DNA from: Sphaerisporangium siamense
GTDB lineage: Bacteria > Actinomycetota > Actinomycetes > Streptosporangiales > Streptosporangiaceae
DNA: 64,000 nucleotides
Direction: 5' to 3'
Assembly (NCBI RefSeq): GCF_014205275.1
Contig: NZ_JACHND010000001.1
Span: 1,922,001 to 1,986,000 of the forward strand
Shown piece after piece: positions 25,029-33,697 of this stretch. How positions within the stretch are numbered: position 1 is the first letter of the stretch; each line of letters starts with the position of its first letter. The position numbers were made by a program, and so were the translations under genes. The notes beneath the pieces were generated by a model. It worked only from the letters and a program-made list of their open reading frames with translations. It was not told the DNA's origin and made no database searches.

Positions 25029-28000
25029 TCACGATTCGGCAACGTCACCTTGTGGGCCGAGTCGCCTCCGGAGCGTGCCGGCCTCGGGAACGCGCAACTG
25101 CTCGTAGTAATCGAGCGCCTGACGGAAAGAGGCCTCCGCCTTGGCCCGCTCGCCGACGCATGCCAGGGTCACGCCCAGGTCGTCGAGCGTGCGTGCCTCC
25201 TGATAGATATCGCCGATGGCCTGAGCATGCTCCAAGGCCTTTTCGTAATACGAGACGGCGATTTCGTACCGGTTTGCACGGTGATGTACCGCACCGATAT
25301 TGCGCAGAGCCTGCACCTCGTCCCCGCGTGCGGATATCTCGACCGCGATGTGCAGGGCCTTCTGGTAACTGATGAGCGCCTCGCGGTCCTTGCCGATGTG
25401 TGCGAGACAGGTGCCGATGTTGTTGAGGACGCGTGCCTCCGACTGCCGGTCGCCGATGTCGTGGTAGGCCGTCAGCGCCCGGCGATACTGTTCGAGCGCC
25501 TCGGCGTGCCGGTCGAGACGCTGGTAGATCTCCGCGACGTTGTTCAGCAGCGTGGCCCTGTTGGGAGGGCTCACCATCGGATCGACCGATTCGGCCTCCT
25601 CGTAGTGGCGCAGCGCCGCCATGTAGTCGCCGCGCCGCTCGTCAAGGTGGGCGGTGTTGTTGAGGGTCATCTGCTCGCCGCGTGGGTCGCCGACCTCGCG
25701 GTACAGCGCCAGGGCCGTGTCCAGGCGCTCAGCCGCCTTCGCGTAGTCGCCGCGCTCGAAATCAATCTTCGCCAGGTAGTTGAGAGTGCCGGCTTCACCG
25801 TGGCGGTCGTCGTTCTTCTGCCACAGCTCCAGCGCCTGCTGGTGGTAGCCGAAGGCGACATCGAGCTCCGAGCGGAACCCGTGCGCGAGCCCGTGCTCGT
25901 CGAGGAGATCGGCGACCGCCCGGTCGTCATGGGCGGCACGCTGGATCTCCAGTGCCTCGGCCGCCGAGCGCAGCGCCTCTTCGTAGTGGCCGGTTCGCCG
26001 GCGTACTGCGGTCAGATCCGCCAGGGCGCGCGCCATCGCCTGTCGGTCTCCCATCTCGCGCCACATGGTCACGGCGCGGGTGTGGAGCCGGGTCGCCACT
26101 GCCCAGTGCGCCCACAGGTAGAGATGCCGGCTCAGGACGTGGGCGAGGGTGGCGGCGTGTTGCCACCAGCCGTTGTCGGCGGCGTAGCGGGCGACGAGCA
26201 GCAGGTTCTCCAGTTCGGCGTCCATCCAGGCGTGGCCCTCGGTGGCCGACCTGATCGAGGGCCGGACGCCGAGGCTGGACGGCATTCCGATGGGAGCGCG
26301 CCCGCGGAAGGGATAGAGCATGCGGTCGGCGGCGTCGGCCGTGTACAGGAAGTGGTCGAGGGCGCGCCGGATCGTCGCGGTCGTCTCGGCCTCCGGCGCG
26401 CGGTCGGAGAGGCCGAGGGCGTACTCGCGGATGAGCGAGTGGAACGTGTAGCGCCCGCGCCGGGGCTCCATGATGAGATGGTGATCGAGCAGGGCGTCGA
26501 GGATCCTCTCCGCCGCCGCCCGGCTCGACGCCAGCAGCGCCGCGGCGGACGACGGGGTCAGGTCCACTCCCGGGTGCAGGCCGAGCCTGCGGAAAGCCTG
26601 CCGCTGGTAGGCGTCCAGGTCCCGGAAGGAGAGCTCGAAGGCAGCCGACACCCTGCGGTCCTCGGCCCAGATCTCCCCGAGCAGGCGGTCGGTTCTTTCG
26701 AGCAGCTCCACCAGGTCTGCGACGGTCCACGCGGGCCGGTGACGGTACCGGTTTCCCACCAGCGCGATCGCCAGAGGCAGGTAGCCGCATAATCGCACGA
26801 CCGTGGCGACGTCCTCGGCGCGGCCCGCGCGCTGGGGTTCGACGATGCGGGTGAACAGCGTGACCGCGTCCTCGGGCGACAGGGCGTCCAGGGACAGCGA
26901 CCGCACGCCGTCCAGCCCGGCGAGGCGCTTCCTGCTGGTGATCAGCACCAGGCAGCCGGGCGCTCCGGGCAGAAGCGGCCTGATCTGGTCGTGCCCGGCG
27001 GCGTCGTCCAGGACGATGAGCATCCTGCGGTGGGCGAGCTGGGTGCGCCAGGCCGTCGTGCGTTCCTCCAGTCCCTCGGGGATGGGGGAGACGCCGAGGT
27101 CGCGCAGCAGCCGGTCGAGCGCGGCCGCGGGGTCCATCCGCTCGCGCCGGGCGTCGTGGGCGTGCAGGTCGAGGAAGAGCAGCCCGTCGGGGTGGTCGCC
27201 GGCGAGCTGGTGCGCCAGGTGCACGGCCAGCGCCGTCTTGCCGACTCCGGGCATGCCGTCGATGGCGATGACGGTCACGGCGTCCTCGCGGGCCTGCTCG
27301 ATCATCATGCCGCCCAGTTCGGCGGCCCTGCCGGTGAACGTGGGGGTGTCACGGGGAAGGTTGTTGGGGCTCTTGCGGACAGTGGGCCGGGCCTCCTCCG
27401 GCAGCAGTTCCGGATCACCTTGAAGGATGCGCTGGAACAGCGTCTGGAGCGCGGGCCCGGGTTCGGTGCTGAAGTTCGCGACCAGGCGCCGGCGCGCCCG
27501 GCGGAAGGCGAGGATGGCGTCGACCCCCCGGCCGCCGCGGTACAGCGCGAGCATCAGCAGCTCGATCAGTTTCTCGTCGAAGGGAAAACGGTTCACGAGA
27601 TCGTCGAGCTCGGCCAGGAGATCTGCCGTCACGGCCTGCGCGATTTCGAGCTGGATCCGATCCACCGCGCCGTGCAGCAGTTCCTCTTCGAGTTTCCTAC
27701 GGGTGCTCGCGGCCCATGCGCCGGGCAGTCCGGCGAGCGGTTCTCCCCGCCACAGACCCGCCGCCTCTTTGTACAGGCGGACGGCCTCGTCGGCGTCGGC
27801 CACGGCACGCGCCTGTGCGCGCATTGAGCGGAATCGGTGGTAGTCGATGTTGCGCAGGTCGGTTTCGAGCACGTAGCCGCCGGAGGAGCGCTCGAGCCGC
27901 ACGCCTTCCTCGGCGCCGTTCAGCGGTTTCCTCAGCCGTGAGATCGACTGGTGCACCAGATCGCGCGCCTTGTTGGGCGGCGAGCCGTCCCAGACCTTGT

Positions 28001-28139
28001 GGAGGAACGACTCCACGGTGACGGGCGTTCCCGTCGACATCAGCAGGATGGCCAAAATATGGCGTTCTCTGGCCCACCCCAGGTCGAGCCGACGTCCTTG
28101 GGACCAAAACTCGACTGGCCCGAGAATACGGAAATCCAT
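25029..28139 (-). CDS. AfsR-like SARP regulator: winged helix, BTAD, NB-ARC, TPR
   Basis: 1036 residues: OmpR-like winged helix (~1-95, FRILGPVEFW...GGYVLETD), BTAD (~100-245), NB-ARC NTPase with Walker A GMPGVGKT (295-302) and MLIVLDDAAG as Walker B. About seven TPR repeats follow (~690-1020, e.g. RVLNNIGTCLAHIGKDREAL). AfsR-type proteins are STAND switches that activate secondary-metabolite or stress genes by binding direct repeats near the -35. A strong AAGGGG precedes the ATG. It is divergent from the GT-B/PfkB unit, whose upstream region holds 11-bp-spaced repeats (28261-28304) suited to a SARP. That unit is therefore the most likely target. Confidence 0.92.
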   Translation of the reverse strand: MDFRILGPVEFWSQGRRLDLGWARERHILAILLMSTGTPVTVESFLHKVWDGSPPNKARDLVHQSISRLRKPLNGAEEGVRLERSSGGYVLETDLRNIDYHRFRSMRAQARAVADADEAVRLYKEAAGLWRGEPLAGLPGAWAASTRRKLEEELLHGAVDRIQLEIAQAVTADLLAELDDLVNRFPFDEKLIELLMLALYRGGRGVDAILAFRRARRRLVANFSTEPGPALQTLFQRILQGDPELLPEEARPTVRKSPNNLPRDTPTFTGRAAELGGMMIEQAREDAVTVIAIDGMPGVGKTALAVHLAHQLAGDHPDGLLFLDLHAHDARRERMDPAAALDRLLRDLGVSPIPEGLEERTTAWRTQLAHRRMLIVLDDAAGHDQIRPLLPGAPGCLVLITSRKRLAGLDGVRSLSLDALSPEDAVTLFTRIVEPQRAGRAEDVATVVRLCGYLPLAIALVGNRYRHRPAWTVADLVELLERTDRLLGEIWAEDRRVSAAFELSFRDLDAYQRQAFRRLGLHPGVDLTPSSAAALLASSRAAAERILDALLDHHLIMEPRRGRYTFHSLIREYALGLSDRAPEAETTATIRRALDHFLYTADAADRMLYPFRGRAPIGMPSSLGVRPSIRSATEGHAWMDAELENLLLVARYAADNGWWQHAATLAHVLSRHLYLWAHWAVATRLHTRAVTMWREMGDRQAMARALADLTAVRRRTGHYEEALRSAAEALEIQRAAHDDRAVADLLDEHGLAHGFRSELDVAFGYHQQALELWQKNDDRHGEAGTLNYLAKIDFERGDYAKAAERLDTALALYREVGDPRGEQMTLNNTAHLDERRGDYMAALRHYEEAESVDPMVSPPNRATLLNNVAEIYQRLDRHAEALEQYRRALTAYHDIGDRQSEARVLNNIGTCLAHIGKDREALISYQKALHIAVEISARGDEVQALRNIGAVHHRANRYEIAVSYYEKALEHAQAIGDIYQEARTLDDLGVTLACVGERAKAEASFRQALDYYEQLRVPEAGTLRRRLGPQGDVAES

Positions 28140-28260
28140 TCGAGCCCCTTTTCCGAGGGACCTGCCTTAATGCTCTGGCCTGACATTTTTTCATCTATCC
28201 CGTGGCGAATCCAGTCATAAGTGGGCCCAGAGATGTGTGGGACGTCGTTTGCGTGGCGTC

Positions 28261-28304
28261 GCACAAGACCTCGGCAAGGGCGCCGCAAGGGTTTCCGCAA
28301 GGTG
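28261..28304 (+). promoter_or_regulatory. Candidate SARP-binding direct repeats upstream of the GT-B/PfkB unit
   Basis: CAAG recurs at 28264, 28275, 28286 and 28298, that is at 11, 11 and 12 bp, within GCACAAGACC, CGGCAAGGGC, CCGCAAGGGT and CCGCAAGGTG. SARPs are known to bind heptamer direct repeats at 11- or 22-bp intervals. These lie about 80-120 bp before the ATG at 28383 and 120-180 bp before the divergent SARP start. A short inverted repeat CGCTCG-AAGA-CGAGCG (28314-28329) follows. Confidence 0.5.
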
Positions 28305-28382
28305 CGGCGTCCACGCTCGAAGACGAGCGATGCAGGGATCGCTTACAGCCATAGGCTGCACTAAAGGGGGCAATTCGAACAA

Positions 28383-29594
28383 ATGTCTGGTCATGAATGG
28401 AACAAGGTGCCGATCGGGCCGGACGCCCGACGCTGGGTGACGCGGAGGAACTGCAAACTCGTCCTGGTGGTCGTCCACACCGTCACATCGGGACAGCGCC
28501 TGCTGGACACGGTTCGCCTCGTGGAGTCCGACCTGAGAATTCAGGTCGTCTTCACCATGGCCCCGGACGTCTTCAGCAACGGTGTGGAGCAGTTCGTCCG
28601 CCGAATCGGGGCGGTCACGCTTCCCTGGCTCCAGGCGACGCAGCAACGGTTCGACCTGGCCATCGCGGCGAGCCTCGGCGGGCTGCACGAGATCCACGCC
28701 CCGCTGGTGGTCATGCCGCACGGAGCGGGCTTCAACAAGCTGGTCCCGGCGCCCGGGCGTGCCGCACCGGCGCGGGGGCGCACGGCCTACGGGCTGGACA
28801 CGCAGCGGCTCGTGCACGACGGCGTCGTGATCCCGGCGGCGCTGGTCCTCGCGCATGAGGCCGAGAAGGCGCGGCTCGCCCGCACGTGTCCCGAGGCGCT
28901 TCCCATCGCCATGGTCATCGGCGACTCCTCGTACGACACGCTGGTCGCGAGCCTGCCCCATCGTGACGCCTACCGTCGCGCGCTCATGGTGGGCGGCGGA
29001 CAGAGGCTCGTGGTGGTCAGCTCGACCTGGGGCGCGCAGTCGCTCTTCGGCAGGCGTTCGGGATTCCTGCCGCGCCTGCTCGCCGAGCTGCCGCCGCAGG
29101 AGTTCCGCGTCGTGGCGCTGCTCCATCCCAACATCTGGTTCGGCCACGGCGTCTGGCAGGTGCGCACCTGGCTCGCCGAATGCCGGCGACAAGGGCTGAT
29201 CCTGCTCCCGCCGGGCGCCGACTGGAGGGGGGTCCTCGCCGCGGCCGACTGGATCATCGGGGACCACGGGTCCGCCACCCTCTACGGCACGGTCACCGGC
29301 GCGCCGGTGATGCTGGCGAACTGCCCGCGTGCCGCCGTGGACCCCGCCTCGCCCTCCGCCGAGCTCGCGGCCCTGGCTCCCCGGATCTCCCGGCGCACGC
29401 CGCTGCGCGACCAGTTGCTCAAGGTCGCCGCCGAGCGGAAACCGGAACAGTACCGCCGCGTCGCCGAACGGATCACCTCGGCCCCGGGCCGGTTCGACGA
29501 CAACATGCACCACCTCATCTACCGGCTGCTGAACCTGCGCCGCCCCGCCGTCCCAGCACAGCGGTCGGCCGCCGTCCCCTACCTCACTCAATGA
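28383..29594 (+). CDS. GT-B-fold / CDP-glycerol glycerophosphotransferase-like protein
   Basis: 403 residues. The two-lobed pattern includes HAPLVVMPHGAGFNK near residue 105-120, RLVVVSSTWGAQSLFG at the interdomain region, LHPNIWFGHG, and AAADWIIGDHGSATLYGTVTG at ~295. The last resembles the nucleotide-phosphate loop of TagF/CDP-glycerol glycerophosphotransferases and UDP-GlcNAc 2-epimerase-type GT-B proteins. No membrane segments. The ATG is preceded by AAAGGGGG at 11 nt, rather far. It is the first gene of a coupled trio with an unknown protein and a PfkB kinase. Its acceptor and donor are unknown. Confidence 0.6.
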   Translation: MSGHEWNKVPIGPDARRWVTRRNCKLVLVVVHTVTSGQRLLDTVRLVESDLRIQVVFTMAPDVFSNGVEQFVRRIGAVTLPWLQATQQRFDLAIAASLGGLHEIHAPLVVMPHGAGFNKLVPAPGRAAPARGRTAYGLDTQRLVHDGVVIPAALVLAHEAEKARLARTCPEALPIAMVIGDSSYDTLVASLPHRDAYRRALMVGGGQRLVVVSSTWGAQSLFGRRSGFLPRLLAELPPQEFRVVALLHPNIWFGHGVWQVRTWLAECRRQGLILLPPGADWRGVLAAADWIIGDHGSATLYGTVTGAPVMLANCPRAAVDPASPSAELAALAPRISRRTPLRDQLLKVAAERKPEQYRRVAERITSAPGRFDDNMHHLIYRLLNLRRPAVPAQRSAAVPYLTQ

Positions 29595-29623
29595 GCCACA
29601 TCACGCGGAAAGGGAGAACCGGC

Positions 29624-30286
29624 ATGCGGGACAACATGGTCGCCGTACGACTCTTCCGGGTCGAACCCATGCTGACGCTGACCAAGGCGCCGTGCAACAG
29701 CGCGACCCCGGACGGGTATACGGGCACGCCCGGCATCCTGATCATTCCCCGGCAGGGGCCGCTCCGCGCGCCCCATCTCATGCTCGTCGCCCGTGGGCCG
29801 CGCCGGTGCGAGCCCTCCCCGGGCGTTCGCGTGTTCGCCGACTCGCACGTCGTCGCCGGTCTCGGAGACGGCACGAACCAGGGCACGCCGGCCCTCGCCG
29901 ACGTGCTCACCGACGCGAGCGCGGCGCAGATCGTCGCCCCGCCGGAGGGGCCCGGCCTGCTCGACAGGTATCCCGGCTGCGGGGTCGCGGTCGCCGCGAG
30001 CCGGCACGGGTGCCTCGCCGGGCTGCGCGACGGCAGGCTCGCCGCGATCAGGGGCGCCGCGGGCTTCGCGGCCGGGGCGGACCCCTGGCCGGCCGTCTAC
30101 GGCTCGTTCGTCCACGGCTGGTGGACGGCACGGATGCCCCTGGAGGGGCTGGTCACCGCCTCGGTGATCGTGGGCCGCTACATCGGCAGGACGGAGAGCG
30201 GGCTCGGGTGCTTCCACGTGGCCGGGCGCGGGCGGATCCGGCTGGCGCGGCGCGCGCCCTGGAGCACCGGAGGGATGTCCGCATGA
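29624..30286 (+). CDS. Conserved-looking protein of unknown function between GT-B-like and PfkB genes
   Basis: 220 residues from ATG 29624, chosen for its AAAGGGAG 7 nt upstream. ATG 29591, overlapping the previous stop as ATGA, would add 11 residues. The sequence is globular with no signal or membrane helix and contains PCNSATPDGYTGTPGILIIP, HVVAGLGDGTNQGTPALADV, YGSFVHGWWTARMPLEG and a C-terminal SGLGCFHVAGRGRIRLARR. I recognise no family. Its stop overlaps the PfkB start (ATGA), so it probably works with the kinase and the GT-B-like protein on one small molecule or polymer. Confidence 0.65.
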   Translation: MRDNMVAVRLFRVEPMLTLTKAPCNSATPDGYTGTPGILIIPRQGPLRAPHLMLVARGPRRCEPSPGVRVFADSHVVAGLGDGTNQGTPALADVLTDASAAQIVAPPEGPGLLDRYPGCGVAVAASRHGCLAGLRDGRLAAIRGAAGFAAGADPWPAVYGSFVHGWWTARMPLEGLVTASVIVGRYIGRTESGLGCFHVAGRGRIRLARRAPWSTGGMSA

Positions 30287-31299
30287 CCGGCAGGATCGTC
30301 GTCGCCGGGGCCGTCAGCCTGTACATGTCGGTCGGCATCCGCGAGTTCCCGGTCGGGTACGCCCCCACCTGGTCGCCGCGCTGGCTCGTCACCGGCGTGT
30401 CGGGGGCGGCCGGCCACATCGCACGGGCCATGAAGGCCCTCGGCGACGAAGTGCGCCTGTGTGGCGTGATCGGCTGCGACCTGGCCGGCGGCGCGATAGC
30501 GTCCGACCTCGCCCGGGAGGGCCTGCTCGGCCCGGGCGTCGTCCGGGGGCCGGAGTCGTCCACCGGCTTGGTGCTGGTCGCGCCGGACGGACGGCGCATG
30601 GGCTTCCCGCACCTGGCCCCGGTGAACCAGGTCGTCTACCCATGGGACGTCCTCGCGTCCCAGGCGGAGGACGCCGACCTGCTGGTCCTCACGAACGCCC
30701 GGTTCGTCCGCGAGCTGGTGCCTCACGCCGGTCGGCTCGGCGTTCCCATCGCGGTGGACGTCCATCTGATCTCGGACGTCGCCGACGCCTACAACCGGCC
30801 GTGGCTGGAGAACGCTGATGTGATCTTCTGCAGCCACGAGTGCCTTCCGGTGCCGCCCGCCCGCTGGGTGGCGGACGTGTTCGCACGCTACCCGCGCTGC
30901 CGGATCGTCGGCGTGGGGCTCGGAGCCGGCGGCGCGCTCGCGGGCACGCGAGACGGATCCCTGATCAGGGTCGAGGCCGTCGCCCCGAACGGGGTCGTCA
31001 ACACCTCGGGCGCGGGCGACGCGCTCTTCTCCGGCTTCCTGCACGTGTGGCGTGCCACGGGCGACCCCGTGCGCGCGCTGCGGGCGGCGGTCGTCCACGC
31101 GGGGTGGAAGATCGGGCACCGGGCGCCGGCGGCGGCGTCGCTGAGCCGCGGGGAGCTGACACGGCTCGGTGAGGCGCACGCGCCGCCGACGACCGTCGGG
31201 CGCTGGGACGGTCAGGTCTCGCCCAGCCGCACCAGCCGCTCCTTCACCGGCCCGACGTCCGCGCCGCGTGCGGAGAGCAGGCGCAATGCCTCCTCGTAG
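30283..31299 (+). CDS. PfkB-family carbohydrate/nucleoside kinase
   Basis: 338 residues. The N-terminal sugar-binding GG-type region reads VTGVSGAAGHIARAMKALGDE. The C-terminal PfkB signature 2 is VNTSGAGDALFSGFLHVW, with the anion-hole GAGD and catalytic Asp intact; the usual D-T-x-G-A-G-D first Asp is Asn. It phosphorylates a sugar or nucleoside with ATP. The start overlaps the unknown gene by ATGA. Its last ~29 codons overlap the 3' end of the convergent NB-ARC gene by 88 bp, giving a Ser/Arg-rich tail after residue ~308 that looks like read-through beyond the fold. The true functional C-terminus may therefore be shorter. Confidence 0.85.
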   Translation: MTGRIVVAGAVSLYMSVGIREFPVGYAPTWSPRWLVTGVSGAAGHIARAMKALGDEVRLCGVIGCDLAGGAIASDLAREGLLGPGVVRGPESSTGLVLVAPDGRRMGFPHLAPVNQVVYPWDVLASQAEDADLLVLTNARFVRELVPHAGRLGVPIAVDVHLISDVADAYNRPWLENADVIFCSHECLPVPPARWVADVFARYPRCRIVGVGLGAGGALAGTRDGSLIRVEAVAPNGVVNTSGAGDALFSGFLHVWRATGDPVRALRAAVVHAGWKIGHRAPAAASLSRGELTRLGEAHAPPTTVGRWDGQVSPSRTSRSFTGPTSAPRAESRRNASS

Positions 31300-33344
31300 A
31301 AGGTCCGCGCGTCTTCGAGGCGCCGCTCACGGGCGGCCAGGTCTCCGAGCGCCTCCAGAGCCAGGGCCTCGCCCGCGTCCGAGCCGATACGCCGCATCTC
31401 GCGCAGTCCCTCGTCCAGCAGGCCGGCCGCCTCCGGCTCACCGACGCGGGCCCTGCCCAGGAGAATGAGCATCCGCGCCTGGTTATAGGGGTCGGACTCG
31501 GGCACGAGGAGCCGCCGCGCCTCCGTCAGGCGCGCGACGGCCTCCCGGGTCCGGCCCTGGCGGGTCAGCGCGTCCCCGAGGTCTCCGAGGGTGCGCGCGG
31601 CCCGCCGCTGCTCACCCGTCCGGCGGTAGCCGTCGAGGGCCTCCTCGAAGAGGGCGACGGCCTCGGCGACCCGGCCACGGTCCAGTTCGAGCAGGCCGAG
31701 CCTGCGGTGGCCACCGGCGATCCGCTGGGCGTCCCCCTCACGGCGCCAGATGTCCACGGCACCGCGAAAGTGGACCGCCGCCTCGTCGAGCCGGCCCAGA
31801 GCCCGCAGGGCCAGGCCGGTCCGGTTCAGCATCTTCGCCTCCGCGCGAGGGTTCGCGCCGTCGCGGGCCGCGGCCAGCCCCATCTGGTCGATCTCCAGCC
31901 GTTCCGCGTGGAGACCCCGGTAGAGGAACAGCGGCCACAGGGCCTCGACGAGTTGCCACGCGGTGGGGAACAGGCCCCGCTCGCTCGCGGTCCGCACGGC
32001 GGTCCTGAGGTTGGGAAGCTCCCGCTCCAGCCAGTCGAGCGCCGCCGCGGAGCCGTCGAACGCGACCTGCTCGGCGGGGACGTGGACGATCGCGTCGTAG
32101 GTGACGCGGCGGTACGGCATCACCGTCCGGCTCGCCGCGGCCGCGGTGTGCAGGTACCAGTCCAGCACCCGTCGCACCGCCTCCGCGCGGTCGGCGTCCG
32201 TGTCGTGTTCCTCGGCCATCTCACGGGCGTGCAGCCGGGTCAGCTCGTGCATGCGGACGGCGCCGCCCGGCGCGTCGTCGAGCAGGTTGGCGTCCACCAG
32301 CACGTCGAGCAGCCGCCGGATCTCGGCCCGCGACAGGTTCGCCATCGCGGCGGCGGCCCGCGCGTCGATCGTCGCGCCGGGGAAGAGCCCGAGCAGCCGG
32401 TAGACCCGGGCCGCCTCGGACGGGGACAGCGTTCCGTACGACAGCATCAGAGCCGCGCGGATCGTCATGTCATCCTCCATCGACAGCGCGCTGAGGCGCT
32501 GCCGCTCGTTGGTGAGAGCCTCCACCATGTCCGTCAGCGGCCGATTCGGCCGGGTGGCCAGCCGGGCGGCGGCGACGCACAGGGCGAGCGGCAGCCCGGC
32601 GCACAGCTGCACGAGCTCGCGCGCGGCGCCCGGTTCGTCGCGCACGCGGTCGTCGCCCACGGTCTTCTCCAGCAGTTCCAGGGCCGCGTCGGCGCCGAGC
32701 CGGTCGAGCCGCACGGCCTGGGCTCCGCGCGCGAGGAGGCCGCCGAGCCGCATCCGGCTCGTCACCACCGCGACGCTGCCCGCCGAGGCCGGGAGCAGCG
32801 GGCTCACCTGCGCGGCGGAGACGGCGTCGTCCAGCACCACGAGCAGGCGGCGCTCGCTGACCAGGGACTGGTAGAGCGCGGAACGTTCCGCAAGCCCGCC
32901 CGGGATCCGCTCCGGCATGATCCCGAACGCGCGGATGAAGCGGCCGAGGACCTCTGCGGGCTGCACGGGCGCGTCGGCGGCGTGCCCTTGCAGGTCGGCG
33001 AAGAGCCGGCCGTCGGGGAACGCGGCCCGTTCGCGGTGGGCCCAGTGCAGGACCACGGCCGACTTGCCGATTCCCGCGGGCCCGCTCACCACCGCGACGG
33101 CGGGGACGCCGCTCTCCTCCAGCCGGGTACGGATCGCGTCCAGCCGGGACAGCGCGGTGGTCCTGCCGACCAGGACGCCGGTGGCGGGGAGCTGGTTCGG
33201 CTTGGGCAGAGGGGGTGTGGCGTGGTGCAGGTGGATGTCGCCGTGGACGTCGCGCGCCTGGACGGCCGGGCCGTGCACCGTGCCGCTCAGCTCGTTGACC
33301 TGGGCCGCGACCTTCCGGTCCTCCCCGCGGGACTCGGCGTTCAT
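31212..33344 (-). CDS. NB-ARC/TPR STAND NTPase with N-terminal VQA-type motif
   Basis: 710 residues. Residues ~17-41 carry NELSGTVHGPAVQARDVHGD-like sequence, the G-x-V-x-G-x-x-V-Q-A-x-x-V-x-G-x-I-x-x-H pattern that precedes STAND modules in many actinobacterial proteins. The NB-ARC domain follows (Walker A GPAGIGKS 88-95, RRLLVVLDDAVS Walker B, GLPLAL motif). Then comes a winged-helix region and TPRs from ~480 to the end. It lacks the SARP DNA-binding part, so it is a sensor/switch rather than a classical regulator. It converges on the PfkB gene. With the AfsR-like gene it brackets the GT-B/unknown/PfkB trio. Confidence 0.88.
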   Translation of the reverse strand: MNAESRGEDRKVAAQVNELSGTVHGPAVQARDVHGDIHLHHATPPLPKPNQLPATGVLVGRTTALSRLDAIRTRLEESGVPAVAVVSGPAGIGKSAVVLHWAHRERAAFPDGRLFADLQGHAADAPVQPAEVLGRFIRAFGIMPERIPGGLAERSALYQSLVSERRLLVVLDDAVSAAQVSPLLPASAGSVAVVTSRMRLGGLLARGAQAVRLDRLGADAALELLEKTVGDDRVRDEPGAARELVQLCAGLPLALCVAAARLATRPNRPLTDMVEALTNERQRLSALSMEDDMTIRAALMLSYGTLSPSEAARVYRLLGLFPGATIDARAAAAMANLSRAEIRRLLDVLVDANLLDDAPGGAVRMHELTRLHAREMAEEHDTDADRAEAVRRVLDWYLHTAAAASRTVMPYRRVTYDAIVHVPAEQVAFDGSAAALDWLERELPNLRTAVRTASERGLFPTAWQLVEALWPLFLYRGLHAERLEIDQMGLAAARDGANPRAEAKMLNRTGLALRALGRLDEAAVHFRGAVDIWRREGDAQRIAGGHRRLGLLELDRGRVAEAVALFEEALDGYRRTGEQRRAARTLGDLGDALTRQGRTREAVARLTEARRLLVPESDPYNQARMLILLGRARVGEPEAAGLLDEGLREMRRIGSDAGEALALEALGDLAARERRLEDARTFYEEALRLLSARGADVGPVKERLVRLGET

Positions 33345-33697
33345 TCATCACCCGGAATCACGTCGAGAACACCCTTGGCCACATTCGTGAGGTCGCCGCC
33401 GGCGGAATCCTGATTCGCGCATGAATGATCGACATATTTCTTCCATGCTTGCCCGGGGCCGAACTCCAGTCAAGCGCGGAACGAATGCCGTTCCCCCATA
33501 ACGTGAGGCGATAGAAAGCGTTGGGGTGGAAGACGCCGGTATGAGGGGTATCCGGATTGATGTCCGGGGGGCGCGCCGGAAATAGCTGTGAACAATGTTA
33601 CATATGGTGTTCGGCGCTGCGGCGGGCGTCACTTTTCATGAGGGGAGGGCGACCGTCGCGGGGCGCCCTCGTGGAGGTGAGAGCGCCCCGGTGTGGG
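33345..33697. other. Intergenic region upstream of the NB-ARC gene
   Basis: About 350 bp, less GC-rich than its surroundings. It must contain the leftward promoter of the NB-ARC gene and, at its right end, the terminator of the VOC operon. No gene is supported: frames reading leftward into the NB-ARC start lack a start codon or a ribosome-binding site. Confidence 0.4.
33660..33689 (-). terminator. Hairpin terminator of the VOC/GMC operon
   Basis: GGGGCGC (33660-33666) pairs with GCGCCCC (33683-33689). After one mismatch CTC/GAG extends the stem around an 8-nt loop. It begins 8 bp after the VOC stop codon. Confidence 0.55.

Noticed and set aside
33341-33580. Leftward reading into the NB-ARC start ending NVAKGVLDVIPGDE, with its TGA overlapping the NB-ARC ATG
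   Set aside because: The overlap looks like translational coupling, but no ATG, GTG or TTG with a ribosome-binding site starts it, and the more protein-like part would need a one-base frame change. Treated as non-coding.
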